A DNA stretch of 64,000 nucleotides from Streptomyces sp. NBC_00344 (lineage in GTDB: Bacteria > Actinomycetota > Actinomycetes > Streptomycetales > Streptomycetaceae): the NCBI RefSeq assembly GCF_036088315.1, contig NZ_CP107996.1:124001-188000 (forward strand), in the 5' to 3' direction. Below are positions 23,385 through 32,674 of this stretch, piece after piece. Under the pieces are notes generated by a model, which was given only the letters and a program-made list of their open reading frames with translations, ran no database searches and was not told the origin of the DNA. The stretch's first letter is position 1; every line of letters starts with the position of its first letter. The position numbers and the translations under genes were made by a program.

Positions 23385-23630
23385 GTGAATGACCTGCCCG
23401 CCGAGTGCCCCCGCTGTGCCTTTGCGGTGCTCACCCGCCTCGCCACATCGCCTGTCCCCGGGGTGTGGGACGTGCTCCAGTGCGGACGCTGCCTCTACAC
23501 CTGGCGCACCAGTGAACCCGCCCGCCGAACCCGTCGTGACGCCTACCCGGAGAGCTTCAAACTGACCGAGGCCGACATCGCGAACGCGATCGAGGTGCCC
23601 GCGGTCCCACCGCTGCGCAGCCACGGCTGA
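23385..23630 (+). CDS. decarboxylase subunit D (VdcD-like)
   Basis: An 81-residue protein with two CxxC pairs, CPRC (residues 8-11) and CGRC (33-36), separated by a PVPGVWDVLQ segment and followed by YTWRTSEP. This matches the small D subunit of non-oxidative hydroxyarylic acid decarboxylases, probably a zinc-binding structural subunit. GTG 23385 has AAAGGA upstream. Its position right after ubiD supports the assignment. Confidence 0.88.
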   Translation: MNDLPAECPRCAFAVLTRLATSPVPGVWDVLQCGRCLYTWRTSEPARRTRRDAYPESFKLTEADIANAIEVPAVPPLRSHG

Positions 23631-23946
23631 CCATTGCCGGAGCCGGCACCGAACGTCTTCACGTCGTCCCTCCAGAGCCGTCTCAACGCGGAAGTCCGGG
23701 ACAAGCCCGCCGGCTACCGCACGGTGTCACGCTGAGGGACCGCCCACCCGTCGTCCACGGGCCGCTCGGCCGAACCGGGGTCCCGACCGGATACGGTGCG
23801 AGTGCCGATCCGGTTGCCACCCAGCCTGCACCCGAACAGCGAAGGGCAGCCGGCGGCGCGGACGCGCGGACGATCGGGGAGTGCACGTCGCGCATGCCCG
23901 AGGGGCGGCGGGCGGTCGCTGCCCCGCATGCGGTACGAAGACCGGT
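23631..23946. other. gap without recognised gene
   Basis: About 315 bases between the decarboxylase operon and the 2'-5' RNA ligase-like gene. I see no convincing gene, hairpin or promoter. Confidence 0.5.
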
Positions 23947-24543
23947 GTGAACGAACAGACTCAGCCCGCGACGCTTCGCGTGTTCATTGCCCTCGCCCCA
24001 CCCGACCGAGCGAAAGACGAACTGGCCCGGGAGCTGGGCACCGCCTATGGCACACACCCGCACATGCGGTGGAACCGTATCGAGGACTGGCACATCACCC
24101 TGGCGTTCCTCGGGGAGCTACCGGCCGGCACCGTTCCCCTCCTGCGCCCGCCGCTCGCCGAGATCGCAGCATCCCACCGACCACCCCGCCTGGCGCTGCA
24201 CGGCAGCGGAACCTTCGACGAGCGGGTGCTGTGGAGCGGAATCGAGGGAGACCTCGACGAACTGCACATGCTGGCCGCCGACGTGCGAACCGCAGCCCAG
24301 AGCTGCGGCGTCGCCTTCGAGAACCGTCCCCTGCGCCCCCACCTGACGTTGGCCCGTGCCCGCCGAGGCGATCGGACCTCGGCAGTGGAGATCGCCGCAG
24401 GGTTCACCGCATTCACCGGTCACCGATGGTCTGCCGAACGGCTGCATCTGGTCGGCAGCAACGCCGGCCGCAGCAGTGGACCGATCCACTACCGCGACAT
24501 CGAGGCCTGGCCGCTCGGCAGCGGGAACCGCACAGGACCTTGA
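23947..24543 (+). CDS. 2'-5' RNA ligase / cyclic phosphodiesterase-like protein
   Basis: A 198-residue 2H phosphoesterase. The two catalytic HxTx motifs are HITL (in DWHITLAFLGE, near residue 48) and HLTL (in RPHLTLARAR, near residue 133), spaced as in bacterial ThpR/LigT. Members open 2',3'-cyclic phosphates or join 2'-5' RNA ends in vitro; the cellular role is unclear. GTG 23947 is chosen because the fold starts at LRVFIALAPP; an upstream ATG at 23881 would add a cysteine-containing leader without family support. Confidence 0.9.
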   Translation: MNEQTQPATLRVFIALAPPDRAKDELARELGTAYGTHPHMRWNRIEDWHITLAFLGELPAGTVPLLRPPLAEIAASHRPPRLALHGSGTFDERVLWSGIEGDLDELHMLAADVRTAAQSCGVAFENRPLRPHLTLARARRGDRTSAVEIAAGFTAFTGHRWSAERLHLVGSNAGRSSGPIHYRDIEAWPLGSGNRTGP

Positions 24544-24931
24544 ACGAACCGACCAGGGGGACCGACAAGCCGTACGGGGCCGACAAGCCGTACCCGACCG
24601 GCAGAAATCCCCCCGGCGTGGTCGTCGATCCCCTGCGCGACCCCATCGGCCAGAGGCTCCGCACAGGCGGTGCCTCTGGCGCGTACCGAGCGGCGCCGGC
24701 AACGACATGAGGGACGCCGATGGGCCGGGCCACATCGAGCTGCGTGACCTGGGAGCCTCCCGCATCGGGCTGGAGCGACAGGTCCCACGGCTGCACCGAC
24801 GCCTTCGCGGAGGACGACCTCCATGACGGCCACCCGCACGTCGCCGGCGAGGACGCTCGCTCATCTGCCGGCGACGCTCAGCCTTCCGTCCCGCCGGGGA
24901 ATCCCCCGGACCACAACCTGATACGGAGGTC
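24544..24931. other. gap with short direct repeat
   Basis: About 390 bases between convergent genes. It holds a 14-bp direct repeat (CCGACAAGCCGTAC at 24562 and 24580, period 18). No gene is supported. Confidence 0.55.
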
Positions 24932-26263
24932 TCAGATCAGTTCGGGCTGCGGTTTCGCGATGTGCGATTCCGGTTGCTGCGCCGGTGCGGCGTTCACGTC
25001 CCACAGCTTGGCGATCCGCACGTAGCCGTGGACCACGGAGGCCATCGCCAGTACAAGAAGTGGACCGGACACCCACGGATGGCCGGCCATCTCCTTCGGC
25101 AGATAGCGATACGACACCAGGAGCGCGGCGAAGATCGTCGTGCCGTAGGCGACCAGCCGGATGCGTGACCGGTCCCAGCCACGGTCGAGCGAGCGCATCG
25201 CCGCCTCGACCGTGAACGCGAACACGACGCCGGCAACGAGATCCACGCCGTAGTGGTAGCCGAATCCCAGCGTCGCGCCGAGCGTGGCAATCAGCCAGAA
25301 CGTGCCTGCGTGTCGCAGAAGGCGTGGGCCCTTGCGGGAGTGGATGAAGATCGTGGTCGCCCACGCCGTGTGCAGGCTGGGCATGCAGTTGCGAGGGGTG
25401 ATCTCGTCGAACGGTATCCGGTGCGGGGTATGGATCGGCGGAGGGGTGTTCGGCCACAGGTTGGTCACCGCCCAGTGCCCGCCGTCGGCGCCATAGGCGA
25501 ACACCGGCCCGACCACCGGGAAGATCATGTAGATGCCCGGCCCGAGCAGGCCAATGACCAGAAAGGTGCGCACCAGATGATGGCCCGGGAAGCGGCGTTC
25601 GACCGCAACGTTACGCAGCTGGTACAGCGCGACGATGGCCGCTGCCAGCGGGAGCTGACCGTAGACGCCTTGGAGCACATGGGCGCCGATCGGGCCGCTG
25701 GCCTCGACGATCCGGCCTGCCAGCCATGACGGGTTGCCCAGCGCGTGATCGGCGGTTGCCACGTACTGGTCGAGCACCGCCGGGCGGGTCTTCGACGTGA
25801 TCAGCAGCCAGGTGTCGCCGGTCTTGTGGCCGGCCACCAGCAGGAGGCCCAGCCCGACACCCTTCAGCAGCAGGACGCGTTCCCTGCCGGTGCGGCGTGT
25901 GATGGCGATGACCGCATAGCCCAGAATCACCCACAACGCGCCATTGCCGAAGCTCATCCTGGCGTCGGCCGCCCACCGCACCAGCCAGAAGGCGACGTCG
26001 ATGCCGATCGCGGCGCCGGCCGCGATGAACCGTTGCCGCCAGGTGAGCACCACCATCATCAACGCCAGGCCGGCGTACAGCAGGGGTCCCGAATGGGGGG
26101 CGAATATCACCTCACGCGCCTGGTTGGTGATCGGCCCCGGCAGGCCGTAGCGACGCGCGGCAATCTCCAGCGTGATGAGGAATCCGAGGACCGCCACACC
26201 CGCCGTGGCCCACAGCATCACCCGTGGTTGACGCCACGCGGCGAACGCAACTCTGCAGTTCAT
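24932..26263 (-). CDS. PAP2-superfamily membrane protein
   Basis: A 443-residue multi-pass membrane protein with the lipid phosphatase/inositolphosphotransferase pattern in its last third: PRNCMPSLHTAWATT (the PSxxH motif) and GYHYGVDLVAGVVF (the xxxHxxxD motif). The N-terminal 200 residues are hydrophobic, with at least five helices. It would remove phosphate from, or transfer it to, a membrane lipid or isoprenoid phosphate. ATG 26263 is used; a TTG at 26284 is possible. No strong Shine-Dalgarno is seen. It stands alone, convergent with the RNA ligase-like gene. Confidence 0.87.
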   Translation of the reverse strand: MNCRVAFAAWRQPRVMLWATAGVAVLGFLITLEIAARRYGLPGPITNQAREVIFAPHSGPLLYAGLALMMVVLTWRQRFIAAGAAIGIDVAFWLVRWAADARMSFGNGALWVILGYAVIAITRRTGRERVLLLKGVGLGLLLVAGHKTGDTWLLITSKTRPAVLDQYVATADHALGNPSWLAGRIVEASGPIGAHVLQGVYGQLPLAAAIVALYQLRNVAVERRFPGHHLVRTFLVIGLLGPGIYMIFPVVGPVFAYGADGGHWAVTNLWPNTPPPIHTPHRIPFDEITPRNCMPSLHTAWATTIFIHSRKGPRLLRHAGTFWLIATLGATLGFGYHYGVDLVAGVVFAFTVEAAMRSLDRGWDRSRIRLVAYGTTIFAALLVSYRYLPKEMAGHPWVSGPLLVLAMASVVHGYVRIAKLWDVNAAPAQQPESHIAKPQPELI

Positions 26264-26310
26264 TCGCGATATGAGAGATATCAACTGTTTGGTCGCCTTG
26301 TTGGATTTTT

Positions 26311-26327
26311 TGACTGACTGACTGACT
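26311..26327. repeat. (TGAC)4 microsatellite
   Basis: Four tandem TGAC units plus T, just upstream of the PAP2 gene start. It may be a slippery promoter-spacer element; nothing else is known. Confidence 0.6.
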
Positions 26328-26397
26328 CACCCCTCGCGCTAGACAGTTCCCTAGTGAAGGACGGGCGATTAGTACGATCGTCTTGAGTTCGGACATG

Positions 26398-26771
26398 TTA
26401 TCGGACCGTGCGGTGGGTTTCCCTGGTTTCCCCAGCGAGGGTGACCCCGGCGCGACAGGGCTCAGCTCCCCCACGTCCGCCTCGCCGGCACGGGGGCGGC
26501 GCGGGGTGCAGAGGTACAGCGCGGAGTGGCCCGCAGCAGTCGTTGATGGCGGACAGGACGGTCTCGAAGTCCTCGGAACGGCCGGAGAAGAACACGAGGC
26601 CCTTGTACTCGCAGGTCTTCTCGCCCACATCGCGCGCCCCTGGGGCGTGAGTTCGCCTATGGTCGTGATCGTTGCCCGGCGGCTCTGGTCGAGCCCGGTG
26701 ACACCTACGATGGTCGGGTCGCTGCGCATCGTGTTCTCGATCATGCCGACGATCTTCGGTCCGCAGCGCAT
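26398..26771 (-). pseudogene. frameshifted small gene, unrecognised
   Basis: Read leftward, one frame encodes MRCGPKIVGMIENTMRSDP to TTIGELTPQGR (26771 to about 26640), then coding character jumps to another frame that encodes DVGEKTCEYKGLVFFSGRS to INDCCGPLRAVPL. Both parts have clean GC-rich third positions and ordinary amino-acid composition, while the continuation of each frame past the junction is Arg/Pro/Ser-rich junk. Together they would make a protein of about 90-120 residues. The simplest reading is a single frameshift near 26640-26650. I do not recognise the family. Confidence 0.4.
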
Positions 26772-27317
26772 TCCCTGAACCCGCGCTTGCCGGTGGAACG
26801 GTTCCGACCGGCCCCCCTCGGGCCGTCTCGCGGCGACGGTGAACCCGGCAGCAAACCTCCCGCCGGTTGCTTCGGCCTCCCGGGCCCGTTGGCTCGGTCG
26901 GATCGCCGAGGACCGCCACGGGCCGTAGCCGGTGGGCGGCGATCACGCTGGATCACAATGCAACGCAATGCAACAACCGGCCGTACGGCGGCCGGCCTCG
27001 GATACGGCCGGCCCAGCGGTCGGACACGCTGCTTCGGCGCGTAGCGGTGATCGGCCCAGGGACCTCAGCCCGGGCGTTGCCTGTTCAGGCCCGTCCCGGC
27101 ATTGCATCCCGGCCGGCCTCCCGGCCCGACGGTGCGGAACGAAGCACGAAGGCCGTCACACCGTTCCCCGCCATGGCATCCGCAGTCGGCAACACCCGGT
27201 TCCGCCTCCCCCACTTCAGGCACGCCCCACCCCTTGTGCCGCAACTCAGCCCCCCTTACTGTTCGAAATCGCTTGAATCTGTTTGGTGTTGATCCCTCAA
27301 GCAGGGTGGAGGCCCCC
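26772..27317. other. gap upstream of the beta-galactosidase gene
   Basis: About 545 bases with no supported gene. A less GC-rich stretch at about 27250-27300 is the likely promoter region of the GH35 gene; no specific boxes are assigned. Confidence 0.5.
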
Positions 27318-30300
27318 GTGCACACTCATCGGAATCAGGACGGTTCCGGGGTCGCGAGACTCACCTACCGCCGAGGGTGGTGGGCGGTCCTCGCAGCGGC
27401 CGTGGCCATCGCCCTGTTCGCGGGGATGACGGCGCCCGCCGTGGCCAGAGTTGCCGGCAGGCCGGCGCCGACCGCCGTGTCCGCCGCTTCCGCCGTCAAC
27501 TCATCGGCGCACAAGGTGACGTTCGACGGTTACTCGTTCCTCGTCGACGGAAAACGCACCTACCTGTGGTCCGGGGAATTCCACTACTTCCGGCTGCCGA
27601 GCCCGGATCTGTGGCTCGACATCTTCCAGAAGATGAAAGCTGCCGGCTTCAACGCCACATCCCTGTACTTCGACTGGGGGTACCACTCACCGAAGCCGGG
27701 TGTGTACGACTTCAGCGGGGTACGTGACGTCGACAAGCTGCTCGACATGGCGGAGGAGGCCGGGCTCTACGTGATCGCGCGCCCGGCCCCGTACATCAAC
27801 GCGGAAGTCGACAGCGGCGGTCTGCCGGGGTGGATGACCAGCAAGGCCGGGCACAACCGCACGGACGATCCGCAGTTCCTCAAGTACTCCGACGAGTGGC
27901 TGAGCCAGATCGACCGGATCATCGCCCGGCACCAGATGACGAACGGCACCGGGTCGGTGATCGCCTATCAGGTCGAGAACGAGTACTACAACGGCTCGGC
28001 GACCGCCCGCGCCTATATGAAGCACCTCGAGGACAAGGCGCGTGCCGACGGCATCACCGTGCCGCTCACCGGCAACAACAACGGCACCTTCAACTCGGGT
28101 GAAGGCGCTCTGGACGTCGACGGCCCGGACTCCTACCCACAGGGCTTCAACTGCTCGAATCCCGCGAAATGGAACGGCGTCCCCGACCTGAGCTACGACC
28201 ACCCGGCCGGAAAGCCGTTGTACTCGCCGGAGTTCCAGGGCGGCGCCTTCGACCCGTGGGGAGGGCCGGGCTACGACAAATGCGCCCAGCTGATCAACGA
28301 CCAGTTCGCCAACGTCTTCTACAAGCAGAACATCGCCGTCGGTGTGACCGCGCAGAGCTTCTACATGACGTACGGCGGCACCAACTGGGGCTGGCTGGGC
28401 ATGCCGGAGAACTACACCTCCTACGACTACGGTGCGGCGATCCGGGAGAACCGCCAGCTGGACCCGAAGTACTACGAGGACAAGCTGATCGGCTACTTCA
28501 CGCAGTCGGTCGCTCCGCTGACGAAGACCGATTCGATCAGGACCACACCGCCGGACAACTCCGCGGTCGCCGACACCGCGCGGATGAACCCCGACACCAA
28601 GACGCAGTTCCACGTCCTTCGGCACGGCAACTCGACGTCCACTGCGGCAGACACGACCCACATCGCGCTGGACTTCAATGCCCAGGTGTCCACGGACACC
28701 AGTTACACCTGGGACGACACCGACTCCGCGCTGCACTACACCGGCTCGTGGTCGCACGTGGCCGACCAGAGCTACACCGGCAGCGACTACAAGAAGACCG
28801 AGTCGTTCTCCAAAGCCGCCGGCGACTCGGTCACCGTCCCCTTCAACGGCACGGCGGTCCGCTGGATCGGGTCGAAGACCAACAATCACGGCCGTGCCGA
28901 CGTCTACCTCGACGGCACCAAGGCGGCGACGGTCGACGACTCCGGCGACGACAGCCAGGCAGTGGTCTTCCAGCAGACCGGCCTGGCCCCCGGGGCGCAC
29001 ACGCTGAAGATCGTTGTCGCCGGCAACCACAGTTCCGGTTCGTCGGACGACTTCGTGTCCGTCGATGCCGTCGACGTGCCGACGGCCGCAGCATCGACGC
29101 CGACGTACCCGGTCGTGCCGCAGCAGCCGGGCACAGCTATCACGCTCGCCGGGCGCGACTCGCACGTCATCGTGGCGAACTACCGGCTCGGGGACTCACA
29201 GCTGCAGTACTCCACCTCCGAGATCATGACCCACGCGACCATCCGCGACCGGGACGTGGCGGTCCTCTACGGCGACCCGGGCAGTGACGGCGAAACCGTC
29301 CTGCGCTACTCCTCCAAGCCCACCGTGACCAGCAGCGGCAGGCCGGTCACGACCACCTGGGACGCCGCCACCGGTGACCTGCGTCTGAACTACACGCACA
29401 AGGGCCTGACCCGTATCAGCATCAGCGGCGGAGGAACGCGCCCGCTCCTGCTGCTCGTCGGCGACAAGGCGAACGCCGAGACGTTCTGGCGCCAGGACAC
29501 CGCGGCCGGCCCGGTGCTCGTACGTGGCTCCCACCTGCTGCGGACGGCGACCAGCCGGAACGACGGCAGCACCGTGGCCCTCACCGGTGACAACGCAGAT
29601 GACAAGAACATCGAAGTGTTCACCTCTGCCGACCGGGTCACATGGAACGGCAGCGCGCTTGACGACAGTGCCACCGAGAGCGGCAGCCGCACCGGCCGGA
29701 TACCGGTCGCGGCCCCGGTCCAGCTGCCGTCGCTGACGAACTGGAAGCACTCCGAGGAATCGCCGGAAGCTGCCCCTGGTTTCGACGATTCCCGCTGGCA
29801 GGTGGCCGACAAGACCACCACCAACAGCGTCTCCGGCATCAATTCACTGCCGGTGCTCTATGCGGACGACTATGGGTTCCACACCGGCAACACGTGGTAC
29901 CGCGGCCGCTTCCGCGCCACCGGCAAGGAGACAGGCATCCACCTGGTCTCCGACTCCGGCGGCACAGCGCAGGCGTTCTCCGCCTGGCTCAACGGCACCT
30001 TCCTCGGCAGTTCCACGACCGGCAGCGGCGACTTCACTTACCCGGCCGGTTCGGTGAAGCCGAACGGCGACAATGTCATCTCCGTACTCACCGTGAACAT
30101 GGGACACGAGGAGGACTACAACTCGACCAACGGAAACAAGACCGCCCGCGGCCTGACCAGCACCTCTCTCATCGGAGCACCGCTGACCCCCGTCACCTGG
30201 CGGCTGCAGGGCGTGCGCGGCGCCGAGAACCTGCTCGACACGGTGCGGGGGCCGCTCTCGACGGGCGGTCTGTACGGCGAGCGGGCCGGCTGGTCCCTTG

Positions 30301-31505
30301 CCGGCTTCCCGGACGACAACTGGAGCCACACGTCCCTGCCGACGACCGACACCCGGCCAGGTGTCTCGTGGTACCGCACGGACGCCAGCCTGAAACTGCC
30401 CCATGGCCAGGACACCTCTCTGGGGCTGACGTTGACCGACGATCCGTCGCGCAAGTACCGCGCCACGCTCTTCGTGAACGGCTGGCAGGTCGGCAACTAC
30501 GTCAACTACCTCGGCCCACAGCACACCTTCCCGGTGCCGAACGGGATCCTGAACCCGAACGGGCACAACACCATCGCCATCGCCGTGTGGAACCTGGACG
30601 GCAGCAGCGGCGGCCTCGGCAAGGTGTCGCTCACCAACTACGGGAGCTACGCTTCCTCCCTTCGAGTCGCGCAGAACAACAGCCCTGGCTACGACCGGCG
30701 GACCTATGCGATGCCCGAGAGGCCGGGAGTGGATGTCGCCCTGGACGTGCCGAACACCACGGAATCAGGGCACGCCTTCACTGCGAAGGCTACGGTGCAC
30801 GTACCCGGTGGCCGACCGCAGGCCAGCCGGCTGACGGCCTCACTCGGACTGCCCGACGGCTGGAGCGCCAGCGCCACCAGCCCCTCCTCGGTGAAGCACC
30901 TCCTTCCCGGCAGGTCGGCGGACTTCACCTGGAAGGTGCGGCCGCCGGCCGGAACCCTGTCATCGGCTTCCGCACTCACGGCCACGGTGCGGTACGTGCA
31001 GCACGGCCGGGAGGCCACCCGTGGTGACGAGCGCATCGTCGGCGGCATCCCGCCTGCTCCGCCCGCCGGCAAGGACGCCGTGAGCGATCTGCCGTTTCTC
31101 TCATCCACCAACGGGTGGGGCCCCGTTGAGCGCGACAGCAGTGTCGGGGACCAGGCGGCCGGGGACGGCGTCCCGATCAGCATGGCCGGGGTCGGCTACG
31201 CGAAGGGGCTGGGCACCAACTCGGTCAGCGACGTCGAAATCCATCTCGCCGGAAAGTGCTCGCGGCTGACCGCGGACGTCGGTGTCGACGACGAGACCGG
31301 TGGCGGTGGGACAGTGACCTTCTCCGTGATCGCCGACGGCAAAACCCTGGTCACCACCCAGAAGATCAAAGGCAAGCAGGCCGCGGTGCCCATCGACGTC
31401 GACGTCACGGACGTGCAGGTGGTCGACCTGAAGGTCGGCGATGCCGACGACGGCAACGGCAACGACCACGGCGACTGGGCGACACCGACGCTGACCTGCG
31501 AATAG
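27318..31505 (+). CDS. secreted GH35 beta-galactosidase, multidomain
   Basis: A 1395-residue exported enzyme. Residues 1-50 form a signal peptide with an arginine-rich start and hydrophobic core (WWAVLAAAVAIALFAGM). The GH35 TIM barrel follows, with WSGEFHYFRLPSPDLW, the acid/base glutamate in YQVENEYYNG and the nucleophile glutamate in LYSPEFQGGAFDPWGG. Beta-sandwich domains follow, including a CBM-like jelly-roll (about 510-610), galactose-binding-like segments with SWYRTDASLKL, an NEW3-type domain (DVALDVPNTTESGHAF) and a C-terminal NPCBM domain (GWGPVERDSSVGDQ to the end). It removes terminal beta-galactose from plant or microbial polysaccharide outside the cell. GTG 27318 is chosen for GGAGG 6 bases upstream. 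Confidence 0.95.
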   Translation: MHTHRNQDGSGVARLTYRRGWWAVLAAAVAIALFAGMTAPAVARVAGRPAPTAVSAASAVNSSAHKVTFDGYSFLVDGKRTYLWSGEFHYFRLPSPDLWLDIFQKMKAAGFNATSLYFDWGYHSPKPGVYDFSGVRDVDKLLDMAEEAGLYVIARPAPYINAEVDSGGLPGWMTSKAGHNRTDDPQFLKYSDEWLSQIDRIIARHQMTNGTGSVIAYQVENEYYNGSATARAYMKHLEDKARADGITVPLTGNNNGTFNSGEGALDVDGPDSYPQGFNCSNPAKWNGVPDLSYDHPAGKPLYSPEFQGGAFDPWGGPGYDKCAQLINDQFANVFYKQNIAVGVTAQSFYMTYGGTNWGWLGMPENYTSYDYGAAIRENRQLDPKYYEDKLIGYFTQSVAPLTKTDSIRTTPPDNSAVADTARMNPDTKTQFHVLRHGNSTSTAADTTHIALDFNAQVSTDTSYTWDDTDSALHYTGSWSHVADQSYTGSDYKKTESFSKAAGDSVTVPFNGTAVRWIGSKTNNHGRADVYLDGTKAATVDDSGDDSQAVVFQQTGLAPGAHTLKIVVAGNHSSGSSDDFVSVDAVDVPTAAASTPTYPVVPQQPGTAITLAGRDSHVIVANYRLGDSQLQYSTSEIMTHATIRDRDVAVLYGDPGSDGETVLRYSSKPTVTSSGRPVTTTWDAATGDLRLNYTHKGLTRISISGGGTRPLLLLVGDKANAETFWRQDTAAGPVLVRGSHLLRTATSRNDGSTVALTGDNADDKNIEVFTSADRVTWNGSALDDSATESGSRTGRIPVAAPVQLPSLTNWKHSEESPEAAPGFDDSRWQVADKTTTNSVSGINSLPVLYADDYGFHTGNTWYRGRFRATGKETGIHLVSDSGGTAQAFSAWLNGTFLGSSTTGSGDFTYPAGSVKPNGDNVISVLTVNMGHEEDYNSTNGNKTARGLTSTSLIGAPLTPVTWRLQGVRGAENLLDTVRGPLSTGGLYGERAGWSLAGFPDDNWSHTSLPTTDTRPGVSWYRTDASLKLPHGQDTSLGLTLTDDPSRKYRATLFVNGWQVGNYVNYLGPQHTFPVPNGILNPNGHNTIAIAVWNLDGSSGGLGKVSLTNYGSYASSLRVAQNNSPGYDRRTYAMPERPGVDVALDVPNTTESGHAFTAKATVHVPGGRPQASRLTASLGLPDGWSASATSPSSVKHLLPGRSADFTWKVRPPAGTLSSASALTATVRYVQHGREATRGDERIVGGIPPAPPAGKDAVSDLPFLSSTNGWGPVERDSSVGDQAAGDGVPISMAGVGYAKGLGTNSVSDVEIHLAGKCSRLTADVGVDDETGGGGTVTFSVIADGKTLVTTQKIKGKQAAVPIDVDVTDVQVVDLKVGDADDGNGNDHGDWATPTLTCE

Positions 31506-31806
31506 GCGTTTCGATCACGGGTGGTGTCGACACGTGCCGGAGCCTGAACATGAAGAAGACCTCCGTGTGGTCGGAGCTGTCCACGAACCCACCGCACGGA
31601 GGTCTTCGTGTCCCCACCGAAGGCCGCAATCGCGCCTCGACAACACTCCCGCCGCGTTCGACACCGTGCTCGCCCGCACCAAAACCGACGGCATCGGCAT
31701 CGGCCTGCTGGACGCGTTCGACAGCATCACGATCCACTAGCACCGCGCCCATGGAGCGTTCGGCCCGTCACGGCGGCGTATCCGCCTGCGACAGCAGCTC
31801 GACCGC
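31506..31806. other. gap with possible gene remnant and hairpin
   Basis: About 300 bases between the beta-galactosidase and the LysE gene stop. A plus-strand frame to 31740 ends in KTDGIGIGLLDAFDSITIH, with good codon usage only over its last 30 residues, suggesting the tail of a lost gene. It also carries the hairpin at 31555-31607. Confidence 0.45.
31555..31607 (+). terminator. hairpin with 13-bp arms and long loop
   Basis: A perfect inverted repeat: GAAGACCTCCGTG (31555-31567) and its complement (31595-31607) around a 27-base loop, 50 bases after the beta-galactosidase stop. It may end that transcript; the long loop also fits a mobile-element end. Confidence 0.5.
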
Positions 31807-32445
31807 CTAGTCCTGGCGGCCTGTTGCGGCGACGGTGACGCCGAGGCCGATCATCGTGAGGCCACCAACGCCGCCAACCAGGGCGAGGCGCTGCGGTGAG
31901 CGGGCGAACCAGTTCCGCGTGGTGGCCGCGACCAATCCCCACACGCTGTCGGAAGCCACCGCGATGAGATTGAAGACCAGGCCGAGCAACAGCATCTGAA
32001 CAGTTACGTGCCCCTGGCTGCGGTCGACGAACTGAGGCAGTACGGCGGCGAAGAAAACGATGGTCTTGGGGTTGGCCACGCCGACTGCGAACCCCTCCCA
32101 CAACGTACGCAGGCTGCCGTGTGCGGAGCCGGTACCGGTGAACGCGGCATGCAACGAACCGCGCTGCCGCACCGCCTTGACACCGAGGTACACCAGGTAC
32201 ACGGCGCCCGCGAGCTTCAACGCAGTGAAGACGAGGACCGAACGCTCCACGACGGCCCCGATCCCGAGCCCAACAGCTACGACGAGCACGTAGGCTCCGA
32301 GGGTGTTCCCCACGACCGTGGTCAGCGCGGCACGACGCCCCTGCGCCAGCGCCCGCCCGATCACGAACAGCACGCTGGGGCCGGGAATCACGATCAGCAG
32401 GAACGACATGGCCGCGAACGCCAGTAGCCGGTCGGTAGACATCAT
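31807..32445 (-). CDS. LysE/RhtB-family exporter
   Basis: A 212-residue membrane protein with about six helices and the LysE signature near its start: FLLIVIPGPSVLFVIGRALAQGRRAALTT, plus GVANPKTIVFFAAVLPQFV in the middle. The family exports amino acids and related small molecules. The start is uncertain: several ATGs lie between 32499 and 32442, none with a good Shine-Dalgarno, and I chose 32445 because the first helix follows closely. It stands alone between the beta-galactosidase and the M20 operon terminator. Confidence 0.88.
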   Translation of the reverse strand: MMSTDRLLAFAAMSFLLIVIPGPSVLFVIGRALAQGRRAALTTVVGNTLGAYVLVVAVGLGIGAVVERSVLVFTALKLAGAVYLVYLGVKAVRQRGSLHAAFTGTGSAHGSLRTLWEGFAVGVANPKTIVFFAAVLPQFVDRSQGHVTVQMLLLGLVFNLIAVASDSVWGLVAATTRNWFARSPQRLALVGGVGGLTMIGLGVTVAATGRQD

Positions 32446-32629
32446 GGAGCACATGTAAGCACGGGGGCCGTTCATGGCTGAAGCCCTTTTTCTCCGCATA
32501 CGGACCCGGTAACCAGGGACACGCAGCCACGCGCTTGCTCGCGCCGGTCACCCCAGTCGCTCAGCTCTCGCGTCCCGTTCCTGGCGGCGGCCGGGACGGT
32601 CCGCGCGACTGCTTCGGAGGGTGGAGGCG

Positions 32630-32673
32630 GCGCGGGCCCTCCCGAGGCAGGCCGGCCCCGGGAGGGCCCGCGC
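32630..32673 (-). terminator. strong terminator of the M20 operon
   Basis: A perfect 15-bp GC stem (32630-32644 with 32659-32673) and 14-base loop, starting two bases beyond the M20 peptidase stop. It ends the six-gene leftward operon that begins at 39106. Confidence 0.85.
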
Positions 32674-32674
32674 T

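Noticed and set aside
27687..29165. Antisense open frame inside the beta-galactosidase gene
   Set aside because: Lies fully within a well-supported GH35 gene and lacks any family signal.
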